Assembly (NCBI RefSeq): GCF_932526225.1
Contig: NC_064047.1
Coordinates: 5,083,501 to 5,147,500 of the forward strand
From: Nematostella vectensis
Lineage: Eukaryota; Cnidaria; Anthozoa; Actiniaria; Edwardsiidae
Direction of reading: 5' to 3'
Length of the DNA stretch: 64,000 nucleotides
The first letter of the stretch is position 1, and every line of letters starts with the position of its first letter. A program made the position numbers and the translations under genes. The notes under the pieces are model-generated. The model did not search any database. It had not been told where the DNA came from and saw only the letters and a list, made by a program, of their open reading frames with translations. Of the stretch, positions 42,797 to 54,634 are shown piece after piece.

Positions 42797-43738
42797 ATGC
42801 CGACAAATTTGAAAAGACTCACAAGTTCGTCTTCGCCACCAAGTCCGACCGAGAGTTCTAAAAGACTGGAAGCGAACAAGAAAGAGAGAATGCGAGTGCA
42901 GAAAATGAATAACGCGTTTCAAGATTTGAGACGGGTGTTGCCCAAATGTGAGTCCCAAACTAAGATAGACCTGCTCTCGTCTGCAAAGAAACATATCGAA
43001 TATCTGACAGCTCAGTTACAGACGCACTTAACTGGCTCAGAAAACCAAGTGGAACTAAGCCCCGTTCTGAATAACTATCAAGCGAGTTCAAGCTTTTACA
43101 AAGGACAAGATTTTTCGGATTTGTATGCTGTGGGTATTGGCGTCGACATAAGCCCGTACATAGAAACAAGAGACCGTTTTATGTTACAAACTATAGGAAA
43201 GCAGGACCCAATAGACCCTATAGCTCTTTCTAGGAGACGTGGACGATGTTTTGCAGAAAGATGTGGCCCTGAACCTTCGTCAGTTCCGAACATCTCAAGT
43301 TTACAGACATTACATCCTATTGTTAACAACATAACAGAGCTCGATCCTATTGTTAACAACATAACAGAACTCGATTCTATTATTAACAGCATAACAGAAC
43401 TCGATCCTATTGTTAACAACATTACAGAAATCGGTCCTATTGTTAACAGCATAACAGAACTCGATCCTGGAGGAAGCGTCTCCACGAGCCTTTTATCACA
43501 TCGGTCAGCAGACATCTACGGAAATGGATTTGATAACGTCAGTCTGTTATCTGTTTGTCTCGGAGACTTTCGACAGGATACCCCTGGGGGTGTGCTGGAA
43601 GATCTCGACAACTTGATCGACGAACTTGGCACTGATTATATAAACCAAGAATCGTCACATAGCATAGGCGACCCAGTGGAGTCATACACTTTTGTGAACC
43701 AGTTTATGAACTCTGACCGGTTGCCAAACATTATGTAA
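42797..43738 (+). CDS. bHLH transcription factor, single-exon gene
   Basis: 313 residues. Residues ~23-76 form a basic helix-loop-helix domain: basic region RLEANKKERMRVQKMN (the ER of the E-box contact is present), helix 1 NAFQDLRRVLP, loop KCESQTK, helix 2 IDLLSSAKKHIEYLTAQL. It should act as a nuclear dimer on E-boxes. The family was not assigned: the first half looks like Atonal/Twist-type class A, but helix 2 lacks the usual LSKIETL. After the domain the protein is unrelated to anything I recognise. Residues ~174-223 are five 10-residue repeats of PIVNNITELD type. The acidic C-terminus (LEDLDNLIDELGTDY) could be an activation segment. The start is the first ATG after in-frame stops. The ORF on the opposite strand is a shadow. 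Confidence 0.88.
   Translation: MPTNLKRLTSSSSPPSPTESSKRLEANKKERMRVQKMNNAFQDLRRVLPKCESQTKIDLLSSAKKHIEYLTAQLQTHLTGSENQVELSPVLNNYQASSSFYKGQDFSDLYAVGIGVDISPYIETRDRFMLQTIGKQDPIDPIALSRRRGRCFAERCGPEPSSVPNISSLQTLHPIVNNITELDPIVNNITELDSIINSITELDPIVNNITEIGPIVNSITELDPGGSVSTSLLSHRSADIYGNGFDNVSLLSVCLGDFRQDTPGGVLEDLDNLIDELGTDYINQESSHSIGDPVESYTFVNQFMNSDRLPNIM
43316..43465 (+). repeat. Five in-frame 30-bp repeats within the bHLH coding region
   Basis: Unit cctattgttaacaacataac followed by agaactcgat, with a few substitutions, giving PIVNNITELD five times. All copies keep the frame. Confidence 0.95.
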
Positions 43739-43959
43739 ATGTAGCTTGTTGTATTCAATGTTTTGCCATCCAGTATCGATGCCATCGAAAGCCAATATTT
43801 TCAACAAATTCTCAGGCAGCCATATTGTAGGTCAAAATACAGTCGTCGGATCCTAATCGAAAACTAACGGTAACCGTATTAAACGTATATACTTCTCAAG
43901 CTTTATAATCGCTTTACGATGACCAGCCTTGTTTAAAACTAACTTTTCAAAACAATAGG

Positions 43960-44215
43960 GGACTTGCGCTAAGAGATCGCATGACTGTTTGGGGGGCAAA
44001 CTAGCGTGCGCTCAGGCTTTTGGCGGCAAAATAACAGCAACGCAAAAAACACACTTCAATGTGAATTGAATTTTTTTTCGAAAGGGTTTAGTTTCATTGA
44101 AAGATTGTATTTTTTCGTCGTTCTCTGGTGTGACGGGCGCAGTCATTTCTTTGTTTATTTTGGTTTGAATTTGCCACCCAGAAAGGTCAAGTGATCTCTT
44201 AGCGCAAATCCGTTG
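43960..44215. mobile_element. MITE family A, copy 4, full length (~250 bp)
   Basis: The ends ggacttgcgctaagagatc and gatctcttagcgcaaatcc are inverted repeats. The interior has ggggggcaaactagcg, gcgctcaggcttttggcg and gccacccagaaaggtc. Best preserved copy of the family here. Confidence 0.83.
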
Positions 44216-44499
44216 AACTAACGCTGGCCGTTACCTGTTTTCTTCGCGCCTCAAAATGAAGCTAATTAGGGTTCTACAGATTTACAACAATACTGCATGG
44301 GAAAAATACTGCTATAGGAAAAAGAGAAGGGACTGCATTAGGCTTTTTGTTTAATCAGTTAATTCATAATATACTTAAGTGATAAGAAGAAAATTTAGAC
44401 GAAGCACCGTGAAATCAACCATGCCTATTTTGAGAGTGCTAAGGACCCAGTGCTAAGGATCAGGGACGGCGAACTTTGTTTGCTTTTGGTTCACAGGGG

Positions 44500-44770
44500 G
44501 TCCCAAGGTTGTTCCAGGGATTTGGTATTCTAGACCATGAGTATTCCAGGGATTGGCTAAAATCTTTCCAGGGAATTTTTTGGTCCCGCCAAGGTTATTC
44601 CATGGACTTGCTAAGGGTATTCAAGGGCCAGGTTATTCTACGGATTGCCAAGGGGTTTCCAAGAATTTGCCAAGGGTTTTCCAAAAATTTGCCAAGGGTT
44701 TTCCAGGGATTTGCCAAGGGTTTTCCGGGAATCTGCCAACGGTATATTGGGAATTTCCAGGGTTTTCGTT
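44500..44770. repeat. ~22-bp degenerate tandem repeat
   Basis: Repeats of ccaagggttttccagggatttg and variants, most regular at 44640-44730. The Gly/Phe-rich ORFs on both strands are by-products. Confidence 0.88.
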
Positions 44771-45062
44771 TGGTTTGCAGTGTAATCATAGCTTGCAGTG
44801 GGTTTATTCTCTACACAGGCAATCAAATGCACGTAAACCAGATAATATCGCATAGATACCTGCACTAAAGAAATGAAACATATTTACATTTTTAATTCCC
44901 TGCCCAAGCCGCTGGGTTGCTTTGAATTAGACCCCACAAGAAACTGCTATAGAGCTTTTAACTAGCATTCTGTTTTTGTTATGTGTTTTTTTTAGCCTGT
45001 ACTTCATATATTTCGTCCAGGATTCCGGCAAGGATTCCAGACGGTTTTTTGCGTTCCTTGTT

Positions 45063-45180
45063 GTTGAATTGAATATTGCTGTTTTGGCGCTACTCGTAGT
45101 TGCGGCCGAATTACGGGTCTAGCGAATTGAGTATTGCGGTTTTAGCGCTACTCGTAGTTGCGGCGGAATTATAAGTACGC
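45063..45180. repeat. ~57-bp direct duplication upstream of a TATA box
   Basis: gaattga-tattgc-gttttg followed by gcgctactcgtagttgcgg occurs twice in tandem, directly upstream of the candidate promoter at 45194. Confidence 0.8.
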
Positions 45181-45193
45181 TCCGTGGCCAGCT

Positions 45194-45263
45194 TATATAA
45201 CACAAAGTCTGCTTCTACGAACAGCCCAACAAGACAAACAGTCGAGAAAACTACGCACACAAG
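45194..45263 (+). promoter_or_regulatory. Candidate TATA promoter and 5' exon of an unknown + strand transcript
   Basis: tatataa at 45194-45200 is followed by an ATG-free purine/AC-rich stretch ending aag|gtaaggt at 45263/45264. This is the layout of a short non-coding first exon. No downstream + strand coding exon was identified, so the transcript is unknown. Confidence 0.35.
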
Positions 45264-45632
45264 GTAAGGTAATAAAATGACCTAAACAATTGTTAATATT
45301 ATATTTTTTTTAATTCCAGCAATTTTCTGATATGTATACAACAATTAAAAAAAAAAGGTTTAACTAACCCTAGTGAAAGATTGCAGAAACTGACCTACGA
45401 AATATAAAGCCGGGGATTTGACAAAACCGCGAAATTTTGAGACACCATCTTGGTGGAGACTAGAATTGGGATATTATTAAGAGTAATCGCAATGAGGATA
45501 GTCCCCAAAACCCAAAAGCGATTTTTGGTCCTGGGTAGAATGGATATGTACATTCAGTCCTTCACCCACCCTTGACACCCCTACCCCCCCCATAACTTCC
45601 CTTGTTATACCCTTTTAGTAAAATCCTAAAAA

Positions 45633-48600
45633 TCAAAGTTCCCAGTTCCCAGCCTGCTTCTGCTTCTTCACGGCTGCCTTTGTTTTCGCATAACGCTCCT
45701 CAGAACCTTCTATAGAACCCAGTTTCCCAGTGCGAAAGTCGTTTATTGCTTGCTCGATCTCCTCCCTCGTATTCATCACGAAGGGGCCATGTTGTACCAC
45801 AGGCTCGTTCAGCGGTTCGCCAGCAATTAAAAGCACGTGGATGTCTTGATTTGTGCGGGCTTTGATCTGAACTGTACTGCCCTCATTTCCAAAGAACGCG
45901 ACCTGCAAAAGCAACCACTGTCTTGAATGATTTAACTGTCATTAACGGTAATTAACTGTTAACATCGAAATATATCTAGATGGCATTATTCTATCCAAGC
46001 TTACTCGTCCTACCCATAATGAATTGCTTTGGCAATTTTCGACGTCGGTAAAAATGACGGGGGGAGTCAAGTTTGAATCAATTTTGTTTTGGGCTCACCT
46101 TTTTGCCAATATTGAGTGTAGTACGTAAGTAGAAAATTTTTTTTTTTTTTATTCTTTTTCGATTTCTACTCAAACTCTTGTTCGTTTTCTGATACACCTC
46201 GCTTCGCTATCTTTTTTGATACGCGAGACAAACAGAGAGGTTTCACCAACATATTCATTAACATTAGCGAGAAAACAATCGCCTTCTTATCCAAAAAAAT
46301 GTCAGTCGTGAGCTCCACATAAAGAAATTCAGTACAACTGTAATATGAGTAGTGGGGGGTCCATAGCTGGTCCCGTGGGCTCATCCTTCGAAGTAAGGTT
46401 GCTCATTCCCCTCTTGCTTGTTGTCTTTTTTCCGATAAAAACAGACGGGGTGATCGTCGGCAAAATTTATTTTAACCCTAAAGGATAGCATTTTGTGTGT
46501 GGTCAACAGAAATTCTTACCCCCAAAAGATAGCGAATTGGGTGTGGCAAAAGGAATCGGAAAAAAACCCGTTAGACATCCCCCTAGGAATAGCAGTTGGT
46601 CGAATTTAATACCCTAAGAGATAACAGAATCGGGAAAAAACGTTAAACACCCCCTTAGGAAAAGCAGTTGGTCGAATTTTATAACCTAAGAGATAGCAAA
46701 ATCAGAAAAATATTTCAACATCCTCGAAGGGATAGCAGTTAGTCGAAATCTTATTCCCTCAAAGTTCGGACGATCATCCCCGTCTACATTTCTGGAGAGT
46801 CCCCCCCCCCCAGGAATCTGATATATATCTTTTATATGACTACACCTCCCTTTAGCAAATCCTGGTATATCATGAGGCCACAAAACATTTATACACATAA
46901 GAATACCTGTCCCATCTCCACTGATATATTATCATCCCCAAATGACCCAGCTCCTCTCCAAACATAAGCAAACCCATTGTAATTCTCTGGTATTTCCTGG
47001 ACAAAAGAACCACCCGCTGAAACATGCATGTCCAGGAACATGATTGGTGTCTTGGTTTCTATGGCAGCCCTTGTACCAAGACTCTCTCCAGCTATCACTT
47101 TTACTTTGGTTTTACCATCTGAAAAAAATCAAATACATATCATTGATAACATAAAGTATATACAGTTTTTAACAATTGCTGCTCCTTTTATGATATGTAT
47201 ATATACCTATTTCAAATATGTTTGCATGCGGAAAGACATGTGTTGCAGCCCGCAGTGCTTCATGTGTGTCAAATAAATATTGAAATAAATGTAAAAACAA
47301 GACAGGTTTAGAAAGCTTTAGCATTCTTGTTTATGTGCCAGTAAACATCAACAAGGCTTTCAGAGATCAGGATTCAGCCATTTTATTTTATACACTACCC
47401 ATGAACCAACTGCAGGCTACAATACATTGACTCTCAGGTGCAATGTTATTTGAAATATAAAGGTGTATGCATAGATACATTTTATCTATATTTATCATTA
47501 TCCATCTATTCGAATTTCTGGTCAGACTTTTCCTGCTACACCATGTTAAGTGCAGAGCTCCACAAATTTTGAAATTTGACTTTGATTCTTTTCAACTTCT
47601 AAGTTGAAAAAAATGTTTTGTATTTTGGACTTAATCTTTTTGGCTTCTTGTTTTATAGCAATGCCTATAACTAATTAGTTCATAGCAACACCAATTCCTA
47701 ATTAGGACATTAACATTTAGGAGTCCTGTTCGATCATTTTTTTTTCTTTTCTATGGCCCTAGAATTGTGAATGTCAAGAATTTTTAAATAAACTTGCAGA
47801 AATTCCTGTTTACTATGATGTTGCAGGCTGTCATTTTGAAAAATTAGCCCAGATACTAACATTTCTTTTTCAACTTCACAGGTTTCCCAGATGCTAAAAA
47901 AACAACAGCCATTGATAATTGATGATATCATGCACTAGAACACAGATGCACATAGAATATTTAAGTTGTCACCTTGTGAGGTAGCGACAGGTATCTTTTC
48001 AGGTGGAGTGTCTTGGTATCTCGGCGCTGTCATCTTGTCCTTGGCTGGGAGGTTCACCCAAAGTTGGAATCCCTCATATTTCCCACCTTTCTTAGTAAAC
48101 TCGTCAGTAGGCATTTCACTATGGATCACGCCTGACCCAGCTGTCATCCACTGCACCCACCCTTCCTTCAGCACGCCGTAATTCCCATGACTGTCTTGAT
48201 GCATGTTTTGGCCTGGAATAAAAAGAAAAAAGAACAGTTGGCACCACCATTTCACAGTCCTCTTTGTTAGTTTTACAGTATCCGCCCCCTCCCCCCTCCA
48301 CATTCCAAAGGGTTAAAAAAATCAGCAATTTAATTATATGAAAAAATTATATAATTAGTTTTTAGTCCTGAAAGGCTTGCTCTGGTGGCCACTCCTCCTG
48401 TTAATAACTAGGCAGGGTGGTAGCAGGGGGTGGGGCACTGTGGTCATTTGCCCCCCCCCCCAATATTTTCAGAAAAAGGAAATTATCAGTAGGGGCATGG
48501 CTGTGCCCCCCCCCCCCCCCCCCCAACATTTTTTTAATGTTTCTGTATTGTGTCCCCAAATCTTATGTGGCCTGCTATGGCTCTGCTTAGACAATTCTAA

Positions 48601-50932
48601 CTTGTTTTTCCCTATCTCAGGTAAATGTTCATAATTTCAGCCTTGCCCCTGGCTCTCCTACATGTTTTCTTCTTTGCAGTGGCTATATACCAGACAGTCG
48701 GGAAAGGTCCTCAATGTACGAAATGCCAGACAGTCGGGAAAGGTCCTCAATGTACTATATACCAGACAGTCGGGAAAGGTCCTCAATGTACGAAATGCCA
48801 GACAGTTTTCATTTTTTTTCAAACAACCCAGTAAATTGTCGACCTAGTGTTATTTATAACACTAACACTTATATTTGTTCTATATTTGTTGAGAAAGGGC
48901 AAGTGATTCTGAATTGAGCAAAACCACCTGTTACCGAAAATATGTGCCCAGTATAAAGCCAGTAAGGATGGTCCCCGCTCATTTAAGGGGGGGGGGGATT
49001 AAAGAAAGAACTTGAGCGCCTGGAAGAGAAAGAGGTGATTTCCCCTATTTGTGAGCTCACTGACTGAGGCAATCAAATGTATTGGGAGAGAAAGAAGTCT
49101 AGGGCTCTTCGCATTTGCATAGACCCAAGAGATCTTAATATGGCGATCGAAAGGGAACATTTTCAATTACCCACCCAGGAGAAAATAGAATTTGAAATGG
49201 CAGGGACCAGGTTCTTCAGTACGCTTGACGCAGCTAATCGCAGCTAATCGCAGCTAATCGCAGCTAATATGGGTTCTTTCAGCTCAAGCTTGAAGCGGAA
49301 TCAGCCAAGCTAACCACTTTTAGTACACCTTACGGCAGATTCTATTTTAAGTGACTCCCTATGGGGCTGACATCAAGTCCAGAAGTTTTCCACCAAGAAG
49401 TTAACCAAGTGCTTGAGGGACTAGAGGAGGTGCGTAATTTCATAGATGATATCATAGTGTGGAAACACAACGCCAGACTAGATTAAGTGCTCCCGTGTCA
49501 AAAGGAGGCAAACATGAGACTGAACTTTGATAAGTGTTCATTCCAGCAGACAGAGATTTCCTATCTTGACAAGGTTCTCTAAGTATATTCCCAATATTTC
49601 TGATGCCACTACTGAGCTGAGATACTGTTTAATCGAGAAGTGAACCTTAGACTCAGTAGATTTAGAGGCGGATCCTTGTAAGGTCCGGGATGCACACAGG
49701 AAGACCAGTATCACAACAGTCCCCCCATACTAACTTTTCAGATTGCTGGTTTATATTTCAATTAAATTTCAGTTGAAAATGAGCTAATGATGCATTTTTC
49801 TATTTAGGTTTTAACTATAATTATTATATATTATTATTTTTAAAAATGGCAAAATTTTCACGGGGAAGTATGCCCCCAGACCCCCCCTATACAATATTAT
49901 TTACACCCCTGAAAAATGGGCTCGCAATAAACTTTTCTCCTGGCTTGGTGGTGTTTAAGGCCAGCTCCGTCGCCCCTTTGTGGGAATGTCTAAGTCAGTC
50001 CCCCCCCCACACACACACACAATAATTTTAGTTCTGCCTTTTTTGTTCTGGAGAAGGGCCCTAATTTCTGGTCGCCTTTTGGGGGGAGGGTCACCATTTT
50101 GTGCTTTAGGTTGGGGGGGGGGGGGGAGGTCTCAATTTTTGAACCAGAAAAAAATTCAACTTAGCAGCCCCCCCCACCACCACACCGATAAATAATAAAA
50201 TGCAATAACCTCATTATTTCCTAATCAGCAAATAGAAATCTTTATGTGCAAAGTGGAATCAATTAGTTCTACTGTCTACTAGATTTGACAGTTAAGCCTA
50301 AAGTGCAGAAAAATGAAAAAGCAGAAAATAATTTATTCCTAGTTAATTAATGTAGAACTCAAGCAGAGCCACTATATAATAAAGGGCCAATTTGCACCTT
50401 GATTTCTATAGAACAGCGCAATAAATACAATGTAAATGCAAACGAGTTTGATTGTGGCCCTGAAATCTATAGTTTAGCCAAACGCTTTCCTACGCTTAGC
50501 TCTGGGACAATATTGGATAATATTGTCAAAATATAGCCAAACGCTTATCCCTAACAGGTTTAAAAAAATTAAATCTTAGCTACGCTTAGCTCTGGGACAA
50601 TATTGGACAATATTGATGATTAAGAATACCTTGTTATATTAAAATTTCCTAACCTACCAAAACAAGCTTATGAACACTATGTCGAGAAAATAATCTTTTG
50701 GATATGACTCACCGTCTATCATGTAGGTTACCGTCTCAAACCCTCGATGGGGATGATCGGGCGCTCCAATCGCTTCCCCCGGGCCATACACCACCGGACC
50801 CAGATGATCTAGTAGAAGGAAGGGGTCGCATCGAATATTTTGATCTCCTAATGGACGGCGAACCAAAAACCCTCCTCCTTCCCGCATTTGCCGGGCCGTG
50901 TGAACTCTATCGATACTCCTCATCTGCGCCAT
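45633..50932 (-). CDS. PIR: Pirin (cupin-fold nuclear protein), four coding exons
   Basis: Pirin is an iron-binding bicupin; family members act as nuclear transcriptional cofactors and some have quercetinase activity. Exons (minus): 50932-50713, 48212-47973, 47118-46907, 45902-45633, with phases 1,1,0 all consistent; 313 residues against about 290 in human. Motifs: [11 protein letters not shown], the metal-binding [73 protein letters not shown] near the end, then NWEL and a TGA stop. The metal-ligand pattern HPHRG plus H in the second exon is present. The start chosen is MAQMRS; an upstream in-frame ATG (50956) and MRSIDR are alternatives. The C-terminal Lys-rich tail is longer than in vertebrates. 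Intron 1 holds a gypsy fragment. Confidence 0.94.
46442..46792. mobile_element. ~350-bp element with ~18-bp inverted termini and internal tandem repeats
   Basis: The ends agacggggtgatcgtc and gacgatcatccccgtct are inverted repeats. Between them are three to four ~80-bp copies of aggaatagcagttggtcgaa, taagagatagca-aat and cgttaaacaccccc. It is in the pirin intron between exons 3 and 4. A related copy is at 53330-53610. Confidence 0.8.
48685..48800. repeat. ~36-bp tandem repeat, three to four copies
   Basis: ccagacagtcgggaaaggtc and ctcaatgtac alternate with gaaatg or tatata. It lies in pirin intron 1. Confidence 0.92.
48990..49590 (+). pseudogene. Decayed Ty3/gypsy retrotransposon reverse-transcriptase fragment
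   Basis: Conceptual translation across several stops and frameshifts shows the order typical of gypsy reverse transcriptase: [50 protein letters not shown], then the active-site FIDDIIVW and LNFDKCSF. In-frame stops and a short gcagctaatc expansion (49232-49268) show it is dead. No LTRs, RNase H or integrase were seen. Intronic in pirin. Confidence 0.85.
49975..50195. repeat. Partial copy of dispersed segment E
   Basis: Diverged match to the end of the segment at 52060-52300: gtctaagtcagtccccc, ttctggagaagggcc, ttgtgctttaggttgggg, ttgaaccagaaa, with expanded homopolymers. Confidence 0.55.
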
Positions 50933-51714
50933 TATACCCGAGGCTATCAAAACCACTCTAAAAAGAGCGCTAACACTTCGGTTGCTGTGCAGCTTTCTGA
51001 GTAGGTGTGAAGGTTGTTTTGATCGATATTATTTCACATAATTTTATCCCGGTGGACCAGCGTGCCTAGCGGTCGTATGAGCACAGGTACCCCAAGCTCA
51101 CTGTGTGTGTATGAATAAATTATAGTTACGTTGTTACAGGGTTCTGAAGGGGGGTCCAGATCCCGTTTCCCGCCCGTTATTTTTGCAAAATCCCGCTGGC
51201 CGTACTGTATATCATACAGGGAAGGGAGGGGGGGGGGGGGGGGGCTGAAAAGAGGGCCTGAATTTAAAAGGGTTAGGAGTTTAGAAAGTGACGTCCGCTG
51301 AGCAGCAAAATTATATAGATTAACAATGTTTTCAGCGTAAACAAGAAGATATTTGAAAAATCCCCTTCCCGTTGTAGCATGTTGATTCCCGTTCCCGGTA
51401 ATAAGGCGTATCCCGGGTCCCGCTTTACCCCTTCAGGACCCTCTTGTGTGTGTGTCATGGTTTATCCCCTGGTACCAAAGGCTCCGACAGTCTCCGCGAA
51501 GCTCGGAGCCTTTGATACTCAGGGTACATGGTTTACAGTGAAAATGTGGGATTGAAATAAACCGTTTACTTAACTACGAATAAAATCGTAAAACTCTCAA
51601 AAATATTCTGACCGTCTTAAATATGGTCTGGGTGAAGTTTCAAGCCATTTGGGCCGGAATTTCGAGGGTTACGTCGTTCTGTTTCCCCTTGTACTCTGTA
51701 AACCATGACACATT

Positions 51715-52390
51715 ATCTAAGGGAAAGGTCATCATTTAACGGGGGGGGGAGGGCTATGTTTGGGGGGAGAGTTTGATACAGGGTTTAAGGGAGGGCTTTA
51801 TTTTTTTTGTATTCTGCTCAATTTTCGAGCCTCCTAAACATCTTGAATTTCAATTTTTTTTTTCTGGGGAAAACCCCAGACAACCTGTAAAATAGATAAA
51901 TGAATGTGAGGCGTCTTCTGCTTGCACTTTCGTGGCTTGCGTCTTCGCGGGCTTTAAAAGCCATTATCCTCTAAAATGTGGCTTCTACTTTTTTTATCTT
52001 ACAGTTTAGGTTTTATTTACTTCCATAACCGAATTTGCGAATTTCGTAATGTCTAAGTCCCTCCCCCTACAAACTTTTTTGGGCATGCCTAAGCCAGTGT
52101 CCCCCACTCTTACACTCGGTTACGGTTATATAATTTCTGGTGCTCCTGGAAGAACGTGCCGTACGTAGAGCATCTCACAACTGAGTAAAATTTCTACGCT
52201 TTTTTTTTTGTTCTGGGGGAGGGCCTTAATTTTTGTGCTTTATTTTGGGGGAGTCGAAATTTTTTAACCAGAAACCCCCGCCCCCCATTAAATAATGACA
52301 TTTCCATCCCAACGTGAACCACTATAATTGCTTGGAGGGAGCCCGGCGACCGGAGAGCAAGTCTAATCTTGGTATCGCATATGGGAACGA
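51715..52390. repeat. Dispersed segment E, copy 1 (~680 bp)
   Basis: Nearly identical to 58445-59133: shared tcatcatttaacgggg, gctcaattttcgagcctcct, gaggcgtcttctgcttgcac, ggaagaacgtgccgtacgta and gcccggcgaccggagagcaa, ending at atgggaacgaag. High identity implies recent spread. No long ORF. Confidence 0.9.
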
Positions 52391-52394
52391 AGCT

Positions 52395-52700
52395 GATTTT
52401 TGGTGTCCACACCACAGGTTTACCAGTCGGCTGATTTGTATTTTTATTTCCTGCTGATTAGCCGGTTTTTTTAGCGCATGCGAGATTTTTATAAAGTGGA
52501 TGCGATCTTTCGTGTCCACACCACAGGTTTAGCAGTCGGCTGATTTTTATTTTGATTTCATATCGATCAACGGCGTATTTAGCGCATGCGCGAGTTTTAT
52601 ATAGTGGATGCAAGTTTTCGAGTCCACACCACAGGCTTCCCAGTCGGCTAATTTGTATTTTGATTTCATGCTGATCAGCGGTCTTTTTCGAGAACCTCTG
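52395..52700. repeat. ~110-bp tandem repeat, three copies
   Basis: gtccacaccacaggttta, cagtcggctgattt-tatttt, agcgcatgcg-gag and gtggatgc occur three times directly after segment E. Confidence 0.88.
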
Positions 52701-52769
52701 TACTGAAACATGTTCGTCCCGTCCTCCGAGCATTCATTTTCTATTAAGGGGGGGGGGGGGGGGGGGGGG

Positions 52770-53065
52770 GAAATAGGTTCGCGGATCGGCGGATTCGGCC
52801 CCGAAATGTTCACGGATTATGGATTTAGATGATTATTTCAGCGGATTGGCGGATTTTGGAAATACGGCGGATAACGGATCTGTTGAAAATTTGGGCACGG
52901 ATTTCGGATTTTCACTGCTTTGACGGTCGAACTTCGGATTTTAAATGAATTTTAATCAATGCTATTGTTTATCTGTCAAACCATGCGGATCTAAAAATAT
53001 CTGCGGAACCACGTATTTGCCCTGAAAATGTTGCGGATCGGCGGATTTACATACCCCTATTCACC
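52770..53065. repeat. Dispersed segment F, copy 1 (cggatt-rich, ~300 bp)
   Basis: Matches 60080-60365: ataggttcgcggatcggcgg, gatgattatttcagcggatt, gggcacggatttcggatttt, ctgtcaaaccatgcgg. Both copies are edged by long G and C homopolymers. Confidence 0.88.
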
Positions 53066-53327
53066 CCCCCCCCCCCCCCCCCCTATTAGAAATTTCTAGT
53101 TTATTCATTCACACAGTGAGCTTTGGGTACCTGTGGTTTGGGGAACCTCCAACAGAGCGCATAGGAATCCCAAGCGGTAGAATCGTTGTAAACACGAATT
53201 CCTGTAGCAAGTACGTGAAAAATTTAAGAGACCCAGTTCTACGGCGACAAAAAAGGAAACCAAAAAATATTGAAGAGGGCTTCCTAATATGGTGTTCAAT
53301 AGCAAGATTGACTGGGGACTCTCCAGA

Positions 53328-53610
53328 AAAGTAGACGAGGGTGATCGTCACATCTTTTAGGGTATAAATTTTGACCTCAACTGCCATTAGGTAGTTGACC
53401 GACACAAAGAACGGCTGCGCGGGAGACCACATTAGGGGACATTAAAGGATTTTGCTATCTCTTATGGTATAAAATACGATCATCTGCTATTCAAAGGTGT
53501 TGTTTAAACCTTTTTTCTATTTTGTCATCTCTTAGGGTTAAAAATCGACCACACCCAATTTGCTATCGCTTAGAGTTTCTGTTGACCACGCCCAATTTTT
53601 GCCCGCTTTA
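53328..53610. repeat. Diverged relative of the element at 46442
   Basis: Has gtagacgagggtgatcgtca at one end and inner copies of tttgctatctctta-ggtata and gttgaccacgcccaattt. The opposite terminus was not found. Confidence 0.6.
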
Positions 53611-54634
53611 TCTTATCGAAAGTCCCCACCCCAAGGATGCCGTACCAGTCTTGCTACACGGCAAAAGCACGATCACTGATTCAAAACGTCAAGCTGTTTT
53701 GATGTGCTGACTCAAACACCATGTTCATTTTATTTTGTACATCACAAATCCACACCCATTTAACTTTTACTTCTCGCAATCTATTGAGCACGACTCGATT
53801 AGTGCGATGTCCTGTGGGGTGGAGGGTGGGGATATGAATATTGAACCCTGAAGAAAATTTGAAATTTGGAGTGCTCTCAAATGCCCAAAACTTTTTAAAG
53901 TTCCTCAAATTTTGTTAAGATTGCAGTGTGTTGTTTTAATGTGTTGGTGGATGCAAATTACACACACACCAAAAAATAGGGTTCTATCTCTCCCTACCCC
54001 TCTAGCACCAATGACGATATCTTCGCCCTTCACAACATTGTCAGGAGCATATAAATATTATTTTTAATTTAATACTCTGGACCTAAAGAATTATTGAAAT
54101 TTACAGCATATTATATGTTCTTTCAGAAAAACTAGAATTGAATAAAAATCAGTACTACCTGCCTAAGAATATATTATGTAGTGCTTAGATACTAAAATAC
54201 ATTAATAAACACAATACACTTCACTACAATGCTGCTAAGTAGACTAAAATTATAAGGCATTTCAAACTATTCAAGGCTGAGGCGGATCTAGGGGTGGGCC
54301 GAGCGGACATTGAACTCCTTTTTACAGGTATTTCAAAAAGAACAAGAAATGTAAGGAAATTCACAGAAAAGCAATGAATCAGGGCTTGCTTCAGCCCCTC
54401 TTTCTGGAACTTCTGGATCCGCCCCTGGGGGGGCAGATGCTCCCAGTGCCAACCCTTACTACTGCCCTGTTGTATTGCAGGGCCTTCAAGTGGAGATTGC
54501 TAAGTCCCTACTTAGGTGGAAGTTATTTTATCTTTTTAGTTCAAATAAAAGTTAAGTCGACTTTAAAAAAAAGTATCCAGAGGTCGGTGGAAAATAGCCA
54601 GCACTTGTACTTGAATTGTATCAAAGAGAAATAT
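53611..54634. other. About 1 kb without recognised feature
   Basis: AT-rich, only short ORFs. It lies between the pirin-side repeat block and the 3' end of the FADD-like gene, so it probably includes that gene's 3' UTR. Confidence 0.4.

Noticed and set aside
43096-43515. 139-codon minus ORF with SSVMLLTIG repeats
   Set aside because: Antisense shadow of the 30-bp repeats in the bHLH gene.
48990-49590. Active retrotransposon gene
   Set aside because: Multiple stops and frameshifts, no LTRs or downstream domains; only a decayed fragment.
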